Below are positions 20,160-27,663 of a stretch of 64,000 bases of DNA, one piece after another. The translations under genes and the position numbers were made by a program. The stretch's first letter is position 1; each line of letters starts with the position of its first letter. The notes beneath the pieces were generated by a model that was not told where the DNA came from, searched no databases, and saw nothing but the letters and a program-made list of their open reading frames with translations. Origin of the DNA: Tessaracoccus lapidicaptus (GTDB lineage Bacteria; Actinomycetota; Actinomycetes; Propionibacteriales; Propionibacteriaceae); contig NZ_MBQD01000011.1 in assembly GCF_001693815.1 (NCBI RefSeq), positions 1-64,000 on the forward strand, read 5' to 3'.

Positions 20160-21222
20160 CGGTCCCGCCGCGACCCGCCGCCTCCGCGTCGCGCTCATCG
20201 CCCTGGCCGGCGTCTCCCTGCTCACCGGGCTGAACGCGGCGCTGCTCAGGCTGGGCGTCTGGGCGCCGGTGTCCTCGAGCCGGCTGGCCGACCTCCACGG
20301 ACCAGCCATGACCCTGGGCTTCATGGGCACCCTCATCTCCCTGGAGCGCGCCCAGGCGCTGCGCAATCCGCTGGCCTATCTCGCGCCCGCGCTGCTCGGC
20401 GCCGGATCGCTGGCCCTGATTTCGGGCGCCCCACCCCTGCTGGGTGAACTCCTCCTGCTCGACGGCGGCCTCGCCTTCCTCGCCGTGGCCGGCGCGCTGT
20501 GGCTGCGCGCCCCGCTCCCGCTGGTGGCCGCGCAGGCGTTGGGGGCGCTCTTCGTCCCGCTGGCGGCCGCCGCGATCCTGCTGGCGGACGTGGCGGCGGC
20601 GCTCCCGCTGCTCGTCGCGTTCGTGGTGATCACGATCGCCGCGGAGCGCGCCGAGCTGGCCCAACTGACCATGGGGGCCCGCGCCGTCCCCACCCTGCTG
20701 ACCTTGGCGACGGTGGTGGCGCTCGGCGCGGCGCTCGCGATCGCGCTGCCCGCCGTCGGATTCCGGGTGCTGGGGCTGGGCTGCGTGGCGGTGGCGGCCT
20801 GGCTGATCCGCGACGACGTGGGGCGCCGGATGATCCGCGCCGCCGGCTTCCGCCGCTTCAACGCGGCCGCGCTGCTCGCGGGCAACGTCTGGCTCACGAT
20901 CGCGGGCGCGGTCTGGGTCGCAGTCGGGCAGCCGACCGCCCAAGGCCACTACGACGTCACGATCCACGGGGTGTTCCTGGGCTTCGGGGTGTCGATGATC
21001 ATGGCGCACGCCCCTACCATCTTCCCGGCGGTCATCGGCCGGGCGCTGCCGTACCGAGTGTCTATGTGGCTGCCCCTGGCGCTGCTGAACATCGGCATGG
21101 CCACCCGAGTGTCCGGCGCCCTCGCCGGCGCCGGCCTGCTCTACCGAACCGGAGGAACCGTGACCGTGCTCGCTCTGCTGGCGTTCGCGCTGACCGTCGT
21201 CGCATCGGCGGTGCGGGGATGA
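20119..21222 (+). CDS. NnrS-like multispanning membrane protein
   Basis: A 367-residue protein with about 10-12 hydrophobic segments. NnrS-like histidine motifs sit at the start (DLHGPAMTLGFMGTLISLERA) and near the end (TIHGVFLGFGVSMIMAHAPTIFP). NnrS is a haem/copper membrane protein linked to NO stress and denitrification. The start overlaps the hemerythrin gene by 41 nt; the start codon ATG 20119 gives a hydrophilic N-terminus. ATGA overlap with the NirK fusion follows. Confidence 0.75.
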   Translation: MSTTTPPASRTTTDGPAATRRLRVALIALAGVSLLTGLNAALLRLGVWAPVSSSRLADLHGPAMTLGFMGTLISLERAQALRNPLAYLAPALLGAGSLALISGAPPLLGELLLLDGGLAFLAVAGALWLRAPLPLVAAQALGALFVPLAAAAILLADVAAALPLLVAFVVITIAAERAELAQLTMGARAVPTLLTLATVVALGAALAIALPAVGFRVLGLGCVAVAAWLIRDDVGRRMIRAAGFRRFNAAALLAGNVWLTIAGAVWVAVGQPTAQGHYDVTIHGVFLGFGVSMIMAHAPTIFPAVIGRALPYRVSMWLPLALLNIGMATRVSGALAGAGLLYRTGGTVTVLALLAFALTVVASAVRG

Positions 21223-23822
21223 GGCGCCGCCGCTCCCTGCGCGACTACGCGGTCCTGGTGTGGCTCCTGGCCGCGGCTGTGGTCGCAGTGGCCCACCGGT
21301 GGGTCCCGGAATCCACGTGGCTCATGGTGCACCTGGTGGCGCTCGGTGCCCTGACCCACTCGGTGATGGTGTGGAGCGCCCACTTCACCGCGGCACTGCT
21401 CAAGACCCGCGACGACGACGCCACGCGGCGGCGGGCGGACGTACGGCTCGGGGTGCTCGCCGCGGGCTCGCTGCTGGTGTTCGCGGGCGTCCCGACGGCG
21501 CAGTGGTGGCTGGTCGTCGTCGGCGCTACCGCCGTCTCAGCGGCGGTGCTGTGGCACGGCGCCGTCCTGGTCCGCGACCTCCGCCGCGCGCTGCCCGGAC
21601 GCTTCCGCATCTGCATCCGCTACTACGTCGCGGCCGCAGCCTGCCTGCCGGTGGGAGCCGCGTTCGGAGCGACGCTCGCCTGGGGCCTCGACGACCGTTG
21701 GCACGCCGCATTCCTCGTCGCGCACACCATGACGATGCTGCTGGGCTGGATCGGCCTGACCGTCGTGGGAACGTTCGTGACCTTCTGGCCGACGGTGTTG
21801 CGGACCCGGATGGACGACCGCGCCGAGCGCCTCGCGAAGCAAGTGCTGCCGGTCCTGCTGGCGTCGATCGGCGTGGTCATCCTCGGCTCCATGCTGGGCG
21901 TCCGCGCCGTGTCTGTGGCCGGCCTGGTGCTGTACGCCGGGGCGCTGATCTGGTGGGGCCGCTGCCTGGTCGCTCCGCTGCGCGCGAAGCCGCCGCGCGA
22001 GTTCGCCGCGGCCTCGATCCTGGCCGGCGCGGTGTGGGCCTGTGTCGCGATCATCGCGACCGCGGTCCACGTCGGCCGCTCCGACGACGTCGAGCTGGCC
22101 TCCGGGTATCCGATGCTGGCCACCCTGTGGGTGGTCGGCTTCCTGCTTCAGCTGGTGACCGGGGCCCTGTCGTATCTCCTGCCGTCGGTGATCGGCGGCG
22201 GCCCGCGGGTGGTGCGGGCCGGTGCGGCCGAGTTCGACCGCTTCGCGACCGTGCGGCTCGTCGTCATCAACGGCGGGCTGATCGCCTGGCTGACGCCGCT
22301 GCCCAGCTGGGTCAAGGTGACGGTCTCGGTACTCGTGCTGGCCGCGCTGGCGGCCTTCCTGCCTCTCATGGTGCGCGGCATCCGCGCCTCTGTCGCCGAG
22401 CGCCGGCGCGCCGTGGCGGGCGTGCCCGCGGCCGAGATGCCGGAGCGCCGCAGCGCCTTCACCGGCGATGGGCTGGTGGCAGGGGTTGCCGCCCTGGCCA
22501 TCGCCATCAGCGTCGGCGTGGGCCTGGACCCGGCCGCCGCGGGAGTCGCCACCGTGGGGTCCGCGGCCGCCCCGGTGGCGGTGGCCGAGACCGGGACCAC
22601 CGTCCGGGTCCAGGTCGCGGCCCGCGACATGAGGTTCGTGCCCGCCAGCGTGGAGGCGCAACCCGGGGACCGGGTCATCATCGAGCTCGTGAACGAGGAC
22701 CCCACCACCGTGCACGACCTGCTCGTCGGCACCGTCCGCACACCCCGGTTGGCGCCCGGCGAGCGGGCGGAGCTCGATCTGGGGATCGTGGGGCAGAGCA
22801 TGGCCGGCTGGTGCACCGTCGTGGGCCACCGGCAGATGGGCATGACGTTCGACGTGGTGGTGGCGGGCTCGCCCGCCGCGGAGGCCGGGGCCGAGCCCGC
22901 GGCGCCGCAGCACAGCCACCAGGGCGCCGGAGACCCGGACGCGGAGCTGAGCGCCGTCGTCGACCCCGTCGCGCCTGCCCTGACCCCCGAGACCGTCCGC
23001 CGCTATGAATTCCGCGTCACCGAGGTGCCCCTCGAGGTGGCGCCGGGCGTGTGGCAGCGGCGGTGGACGTTCAACGGCGGCAGCGTCGGGCCGACGCTGC
23101 GGGGCCGGGTCGGCGACACCTTCGAGATCACGCTGATCAACGACGGGTCCATGGGGCACTCGATCGACTTCCATGCCAGCGCCCTGGACCCGACGGGGCC
23201 CATGCGCACCATCGCGCCCGGTGAGCGCCTGACCTACCGGTTCACCGCGAACCGCGCCGGGGTCTGGATGTACCACTGCTCGACGATGCCCATGAGCGCC
23301 CACATCGCCGCCGGCATGCACGGCGCCGTCATCATCGAGCCCGAGGCCGGCCTGCCCGAGGTCGACCGGGAGTACGTGCTCGTCCAGTCCGAGGTCTTCC
23401 TGGCCGACGCCGCCGCGACCGCCGAGGACGCCACCGACCTCGACGCGGACGCCGTGCTGGGCGAGCACCCGGACAAGGTCGTGTTCAACGGCGTCGCGAA
23501 CCAGTACGACCAGGCTCCGCTGGTGGCCCGCACGGGGGAGCGGGTGCGGTTCTGGGTGCTCGACGCCGGGCCGAACCGGGCTACCAGCTTCCACATCGTC
23601 GGCGCGCAGTTCGACACGGTGTACCGCGAGGGCGGGTATCTGCTCAAGGAGGGCGTCGACCCCTTCGGGACCACGGGAGGCGGCGCGCAGGTCCTGGCGC
23701 TGGCGCCCGCCGAGGGTGGCTTCGTCGAACTGGAGATCCCTGAGCCGGGGCGCTATCCCGTCGTGAGTCACGTGATGGTCGACGCGGAGCGCGGCGCCCA
23801 CGGGTACGTCGAGGTGTCCTGA
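21219..23822 (+). CDS. nirK: Membrane-anchored fusion: multispanning N-domain, cupredoxin, and copper nitrite reductase (NirK) domains
   Basis: An 867-residue protein. Residues ~1-445 are membrane-spanning with conserved histidines (ALTHSVMVWSAHF; LVAHTMTMLLGW), related to the NnrS-like neighbour. Residues ~460-550 form a cupredoxin with its own type-1 copper set (VHDLL, then WCTVVGHRQMGM). Residues ~590-867 are NirK: type-1 ligands H647, C687, H695, M700; type-2 ligands H652, H686 and H851; catalytic-pair candidates D650 and H792. It should reduce nitrite to NO outside the membrane, with the fused cupredoxin feeding electrons. ATGA coupling to the preceding gene sets the start at 21219. All catalytic ligands are intact, so activity is likely. 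Confidence 0.87.
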   Translation: MRRRRSLRDYAVLVWLLAAAVVAVAHRWVPESTWLMVHLVALGALTHSVMVWSAHFTAALLKTRDDDATRRRADVRLGVLAAGSLLVFAGVPTAQWWLVVVGATAVSAAVLWHGAVLVRDLRRALPGRFRICIRYYVAAAACLPVGAAFGATLAWGLDDRWHAAFLVAHTMTMLLGWIGLTVVGTFVTFWPTVLRTRMDDRAERLAKQVLPVLLASIGVVILGSMLGVRAVSVAGLVLYAGALIWWGRCLVAPLRAKPPREFAAASILAGAVWACVAIIATAVHVGRSDDVELASGYPMLATLWVVGFLLQLVTGALSYLLPSVIGGGPRVVRAGAAEFDRFATVRLVVINGGLIAWLTPLPSWVKVTVSVLVLAALAAFLPLMVRGIRASVAERRRAVAGVPAAEMPERRSAFTGDGLVAGVAALAIAISVGVGLDPAAAGVATVGSAAAPVAVAETGTTVRVQVAARDMRFVPASVEAQPGDRVIIELVNEDPTTVHDLLVGTVRTPRLAPGERAELDLGIVGQSMAGWCTVVGHRQMGMTFDVVVAGSPAAEAGAEPAAPQHSHQGAGDPDAELSAVVDPVAPALTPETVRRYEFRVTEVPLEVAPGVWQRRWTFNGGSVGPTLRGRVGDTFEITLINDGSMGHSIDFHASALDPTGPMRTIAPGERLTYRFTANRAGVWMYHCSTMPMSAHIAAGMHGAVIIEPEAGLPEVDREYVLVQSEVFLADAAATAEDATDLDADAVLGEHPDKVVFNGVANQYDQAPLVARTGERVRFWVLDAGPNRATSFHIVGAQFDTVYREGGYLLKEGVDPFGTTGGGAQVLALAPAEGGFVELEIPEPGRYPVVSHVMVDAERGAHGYVEVS

Positions 23823-23885
23823 CCGTCCCGCCGCGGAGGCGCTGGCCTAGGATCGGAGTCGACCACTCGACGAAGGGAAACCGCC

Positions 23886-25265
23886 GTGTCTGAAGCCGGC
23901 CTCAACGCCGCCCGCCAGAAGATGATCGACGCCGGGGTCGCCGCGCCGGCCATCGAGGTCTTCTCCCGGTTCTACGAGCTCCTCGAGAGCGGCGCCACGG
24001 GTGTCATCCGCGAGGACACGATCGACCCGCTGCTGGATCCGCCCATGCTGGCCGATGTCGACATCACCGAGGCGGAGGCCCGGGAGGCCATCGGGCAGAC
24101 GGTCATCATCAAGCTCAACGGCGGACTCGGCACGTCGATGGGGCTGGACAAGGCCAAGACGCTGCTCGAGGTCCGCGACGGGCTCAACTTCCTCGACCTC
24201 ATCACCCGTCAGGTGCTGGCGGCGCGCGACCGCTACCACGCCCGGCTCCCGCTGCTGCTGATGAACTCCTTCCGCACGGAGGCCGACACGCTGGCGCACC
24301 TCGAGCAGTACCCGGAGCTGCCGGTCGACGGGCTGCCGCTCAGCTTCATGCAGAACCAGGAGCCGAAGCTCCGCGCCGACGACCTCACCCCGGTCGAGTG
24401 GCCGGCCGACCCCACGCTGGAGTGGTGCCCGCCGGGCCACGGCGACCTCTACCCGGCGCTGGAGGGCTCCGGCGTGCTCGATCAGCTGCTCGAGGCGGGC
24501 TTCCGCTACGCCTGCGTGTCCAACGGCGACAACCTCGGCGCGGCCCCCAACGCGACCATCGCAGGCTGGTTCGCCCGCTCGGGGGCTCCGTACGCTGCGG
24601 AGCTGTGCCGCCGGACGGTCAACGACAAGAAGGGCGGCCACCTCGCCGTCCGGAAGGCCGACGGGCAGCTCATCCTGCGCGACACCGCCCAGACGGCCCC
24701 CGAGGAGATGGACTTCTTCACCGACGAGCACCGCCACCCGTTCTTCCACACCAACAACTTGTGGTTCGATCTACGGGTCCTGCGCGAGACGCTCACCGAA
24801 CGCAACTCGGTGCTCGGCCTGCCGCTCATCCGCAACGAGAAGACCGTCGACCCGTCCGACGGCGAGTCGACCCCCGTCATCCAGGTCGAGTCGGCGATGG
24901 GCGCGGCCATCGAGGTGTTCGAGGGCGCCACGGCCATCTGCGTGGGCCGGGACCGGTTCCTCCCCGTCAAGACCACCAACGAGCTGCTGCTCCTGCGCTC
25001 GGACGTGTACGAACTCACCGACGAGGGGCGCCTGGTCTCGACGACGGAGACCTCGCCCGAGGTGTCCCTGGACTCCCGGTACTACAAGAAGGTCGACAAG
25101 TTCGAGGCCCGCATCCCGGCCGCGCCGTCGCTGCGCGAGGCGGTGTCGCTCAAGGTGAAGGGGGACTGGACCTTCGGTGCCGGCGTCCGCGTCGTGGGTT
25201 CCGTGGAGCTTCTCGACGAGGGCGCGGCCCGCACGGTCCCGGACGGGTCCGTCCTCGGTGGGTGA
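23886..25265 (+). CDS. UTP--glucose-1-phosphate uridylyltransferase, UGP (eukaryotic-type) family
   Basis: A 459-residue protein making UDP-glucose from UTP and glucose-1-phosphate. It has the UGP/UAP-family nucleotide-binding motif KLNGGLGTSMG and the downstream lysine block (LDKAKTLLEVRDG), plus SNGDNLGA and FHTNNLWFDL motifs. This family is unrelated in detail to bacterial GalU, which occupies the comparable place next to fthC and moeA in mycobacteria. The GTG start at 23886 follows a GAAGGGA ribosome binding site. A TAGGAT hexamer at 23848-23853 is a possible -10. Confidence 0.9.
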   Translation: MSEAGLNAARQKMIDAGVAAPAIEVFSRFYELLESGATGVIREDTIDPLLDPPMLADVDITEAEAREAIGQTVIIKLNGGLGTSMGLDKAKTLLEVRDGLNFLDLITRQVLAARDRYHARLPLLLMNSFRTEADTLAHLEQYPELPVDGLPLSFMQNQEPKLRADDLTPVEWPADPTLEWCPPGHGDLYPALEGSGVLDQLLEAGFRYACVSNGDNLGAAPNATIAGWFARSGAPYAAELCRRTVNDKKGGHLAVRKADGQLILRDTAQTAPEEMDFFTDEHRHPFFHTNNLWFDLRVLRETLTERNSVLGLPLIRNEKTVDPSDGESTPVIQVESAMGAAIEVFEGATAICVGRDRFLPVKTTNELLLLRSDVYELTDEGRLVSTTETSPEVSLDSRYYKKVDKFEARIPAAPSLREAVSLKVKGDWTFGAGVRVVGSVELLDEGAARTVPDGSVLGG

Positions 25266-25599
25266 CCCTGAACTGGCGGCGGCCCTGGGGCTCGCCCTCA
25301 CGGGCCGGCGCCTGCCGCTGTCCTCGCCGCAGCACCTCGCCGACGACCTGCGGCAGCTCGGCTTCGACGGCGACGCCCTGGTGCGGCTCCGCCGGGAGCG
25401 GCAGGCCGCGGGGGAGCCGTGGCCGTGCCCCGTCCCACTCGAGGAGCGGCGGGCCATCGGATTCGCCCGGTTCGACGCCGCGCTGGCCGACGCGCGCGCC
25501 GCGCTGGGGCTGTCCGGACTGACGGACGCGGTCCGCGCGAAGCGGCCCCTCAGCGCGGAGGAGCGCCGCCTGGCGGCGGACCGGCCGCCGCACTGGTGA
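25258..25599 (+). CDS. Hypothetical protein coupled to the UGP gene
   Basis: A 113-residue, Ala/Arg-rich soluble protein of unknown function. The start is placed at GTG 25258, overlapping the end of the UGP gene by 8 nt; earlier starts would lie deep inside that gene. Its TGA directly abuts the mscL stop on the other strand (TGATCA at 25597-25602), so no room remains for a terminator. No motif recognised. Confidence 0.6.
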   Translation: MGDPELAAALGLALTGRRLPLSSPQHLADDLRQLGFDGDALVRLRRERQAAGEPWPCPVPLEERRAIGFARFDAALADARAALGLSGLTDAVRAKRPLSAEERRLAADRPPHW

Positions 25600-25965
25600 T
25601 CAGGGACGACCGGACGTCAGCGCGTCGCGGATCTCCTCGAGGAGCGTCTCGGTCTTGGTGAGCGCGGGCGCGTCCGCCTCCTCCCGGGCGAAGCGTTCCT
25701 TGGCCTTGGTGTAGGGCAGCACGACACCGAAGTACACGACCGTCGCGATGATGAGGAACGCCACCAGCGCGGTGAGGAACGCGCCGACGGACACCCCGGC
25801 CGGCTTGAACGACGAGAAGTCCGGCGTGCCGCCAAGCAGCCCGAGGAGGTCCATGAACATGGTGGTGAACGCCTGGACGACGGTGGCGAACGCGGCGCCG
25901 ACGACGAAGGCGACGGCGAGCTCGATGAGATTGCCGCGCATGATGAAGTCCTTGAAGCCCTTCAT
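25600..25965 (-). CDS. mscL: Large-conductance mechanosensitive channel
   Basis: A 121-residue channel that opens under membrane tension to release solutes during osmotic downshock. The MscL N-terminal helix (MKGFKDFIMRGNLIELAVAFVVGAA family pattern), first membrane helix, periplasmic loop (FSSFKPAGVSVGAF) and second helix (LIIATVVYFGVVLPY) are in order, then a charged cytoplasmic helix. AAGGAAG lies just before ATG 25965. Confidence 0.95.
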   Translation of the reverse strand: MKGFKDFIMRGNLIELAVAFVVGAAFATVVQAFTTMFMDLLGLLGGTPDFSSFKPAGVSVGAFLTALVAFLIIATVVYFGVVLPYTKAKERFAREEADAPALTKTETLLEEIRDALTSGRP

Positions 25966-26070
25966 GGGGGTGCTTCCTTCCGGATAGGTGACAACGTGCG
26001 ACCCACCGGCACGGACCGGCGGTGGCCGGCCGCATCGATGGGCCCCGGTCACCTTAACCGCATCCTGGGC

Positions 26071-26700
26071 TCATGGCCCATCGGTGACGCCGCCCAGCGC
26101 GATGCTCAGCTGCCCTCCTTGGCCGAGGATCGCGACCATCGGCGCCGTCTCCGCCGGAACGTCCACCAGGAGCAGGTCGCTCTGGCTGCTGCCGACCGCG
26201 AGCCCGGTGGTTTCGACCCGCTCGGGTACTGCGGCCACCCGGGCGTCGCTCGTGAGGACGTCAGCGGATTCGGCTGCCGCGACGATAAGGGTGATGCGGT
26301 CCCCGGGGCGCAGCAGCGGCCGCAGCCCCGGATCTGCGAGCGTGATCGGCACGACGGCGCGACCAGGATCGACGGCGTCCGCGCCGGCAAGGAGGCCCGG
26401 CTGCAGGACGGTGCCCGCGGAGAGGGGGACGGCCGTCGTCGCTCCGAGCGCGGCGGCCGCATCGTTCAGTGCGTCCGCGGGAACGGCGTCGACGGGGAGG
26501 GCAGCCTGTCGGAGATTCTCAGCCGCGAGCGCGTGACCCGCGGGGACGTCGGTGGCCGCGATGAGGACCGGGACGGTGGCGCCATCTGAGCCGGCGAGCC
26601 AGTGGGCGAGTCCGAGGACCGACAGCCCGGCCAGCAGCGCGCCGATCGAGCGCCGGTGCCAGGAGACGAAGGCCGCGATGGCCGCGAGAGGTCTGGTCAT
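26071..26700 (-). CDS. SAF-domain protein (CpaB/RcpC-like)
   Basis: A 209-residue protein with one N-terminal membrane helix (~residues 15-35) and an extracellular SAF domain (VPVLIAATDVPAGHALAAENL; GTVLQPGLLAG), then a beta-rich region (RPLLRPGDRITLIVAA). It resembles CpaB, the Flp pilus assembly protein, and similar proteins are found near FmdB and fthC in actinobacteria. No pilus genes are here, so the role is uncertain. Confidence 0.78.
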   Translation of the reverse strand: MTRPLAAIAAFVSWHRRSIGALLAGLSVLGLAHWLAGSDGATVPVLIAATDVPAGHALAAENLRQAALPVDAVPADALNDAAAALGATTAVPLSAGTVLQPGLLAGADAVDPGRAVVPITLADPGLRPLLRPGDRITLIVAAAESADVLTSDARVAAVPERVETTGLAVGSSQSDLLLVDVPAETAPMVAILGQGGQLSIALGGVTDGP

Positions 26701-26752
26701 GCCGCCATGGTGGGCGGTCAGCGACCCGATCCTCCGTTGTCCACAGACTGGA

Positions 26753-27025
26753 TCAGGCGGTGGCGGCGGCCCCCGCGGTCGCAGCGGGCTTCGGCGCGGC
26801 AGGCTTGGCGTCCGCGGCGGGGGCGGGGGCCGACGTCGCAGACTTCGTCGAGCGGGAGTCGGTGGCGTAGAAGCCGGAGCCCTTGAACACCACTCCCACT
26901 GCGCTGAACACCTTGCGCAGGTCGCCGTCGCACTCCGGGCAGTCCGTCAGCGCGGGATCGGTGAACTTCTGCACCGCCTCGAGGTCGGTGCCGCAGGAGG
27001 TGCAACGGTACTGGTAGGTGGGCAT
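26753..27025 (-). CDS. FmdB-family zinc-ribbon protein (Ruc-like chaperone)
   Basis: A 90-residue protein with a four-cysteine zinc ribbon (YRCTSCGTD...DCPECDG) followed by an Ala/Pro/Lys-rich disordered tail. The syntenic M. tuberculosis protein Rv0991c (Ruc) is a redox-regulated chaperone that needs these cysteines and a disordered tail, which suggests the same role here. GAGGA precedes the ATG at 27025. Confidence 0.85.
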   Translation of the reverse strand: MPTYQYRCTSCGTDLEAVQKFTDPALTDCPECDGDLRKVFSAVGVVFKGSGFYATDSRSTKSATSAPAPAADAKPAAPKPAATAGAAATA

Positions 27026-27069
27026 GCGCGGTCCTCATGAGATGGGGGTCGAGTGCCCCCCATGGTATG

Positions 27070-27645
27070 TCAGGAGCGCAGGCGGACAGAAACCCGTTCC
27101 GTGACATAGCCGTCCACCGCGACGTCGTGGGACAGCGTCGGCAGCGCGTCGACGATTTCGGCGTCCCTCGCCAGGGCGATGATCCGCGCGTCGGCGGCGC
27201 GATGCACCAGCGCTCGGTCGTACCAGCCGCCGCCCGTACCGAGCCGCGAGCCGTCCCGCCCGACGGCGAGGCAGGGGACGACGATCGTGGCGGCCCCCGC
27301 CAGCGCACCCGGGGGCAGGGGCTCGCCGGCCGGCTCCGGAATGCCCATCCGGCCGGCCCGCAGGTCGTCCCAGGAGCGGACGGACGCCCACCGAGGGGTC
27401 CGGTCGAGCACGGGGAGCAGCACGCGCCAGCCGAGGGCGAGCAGCGACTCCCCGATCACGCGCGTGTCCGGCTCGTCGGGGCGCGAGGCGTAGAGCGCCA
27501 CCGTGCCGACGGGGTGTGTCGCGAGGTCGTCCAGGAGCCGACGGGAGCGTGCGGCGTTGTCAGCGGCCCATTCCTCGGTGGTGAGCTGCGCCCGGCCGGC
27601 CAGGAACCGCGCCCGCAGCGCGTCCTTCCGGGCCTCGATGGTCAT
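27070..27645 (-). CDS. fthC: 5-formyltetrahydrofolate cyclo-ligase
   Basis: A 191-residue enzyme converting 5-formyl-THF to 5,10-methenyl-THF with ATP. The family nucleotide site GRDGSRLGTGGGWYDR and VPCLAVG are present near residues 125-145. Two starts compete: ATG 27645 (MTIEARKDAL), 6 nt after a TACGAT hexamer on this strand and therefore a leaderless start, and ATG 27651, which lies at the end of that hexamer. I prefer 27645. It diverges from the Glp gene with only 18 bp between starts. Confidence 0.88.
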   Translation of the reverse strand: MTIEARKDALRARFLAGRAQLTTEEWAADNAARSRRLLDDLATHPVGTVALYASRPDEPDTRVIGESLLALGWRVLLPVLDRTPRWASVRSWDDLRAGRMGIPEPAGEPLPPGALAGAATIVVPCLAVGRDGSRLGTGGGWYDRALVHRAADARIIALARDAEIVDALPTLSHDVAVDGYVTERVSVRLRS

Positions 27646-27650
27646 TGGCA

Positions 27651-27656
27651 TATCGT
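27651..27656. promoter_or_regulatory. Shared, bidirectional -10 element for fthC and the Glp gene
   Basis: TATCGTA (27651-27657) reads TATCGT on the plus strand, 7 nt before ATG 27664, and TACGAT on the minus strand, 6 nt before ATG 27645. Both fit TANNNT -10 elements firing leaderless transcripts in opposite directions from one step of DNA. Confidence 0.55.
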
Positions 27657-27663
27657 AGGCCCC

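Noticed and set aside
21219-23822. Reading the fusion as a laccase-type multicopper oxidase
   Set aside because: HSIDFH and YHC...H...M plus a second-domain His give the two-copper NirK pattern, not the trinuclear cluster HXH motifs of laccases.
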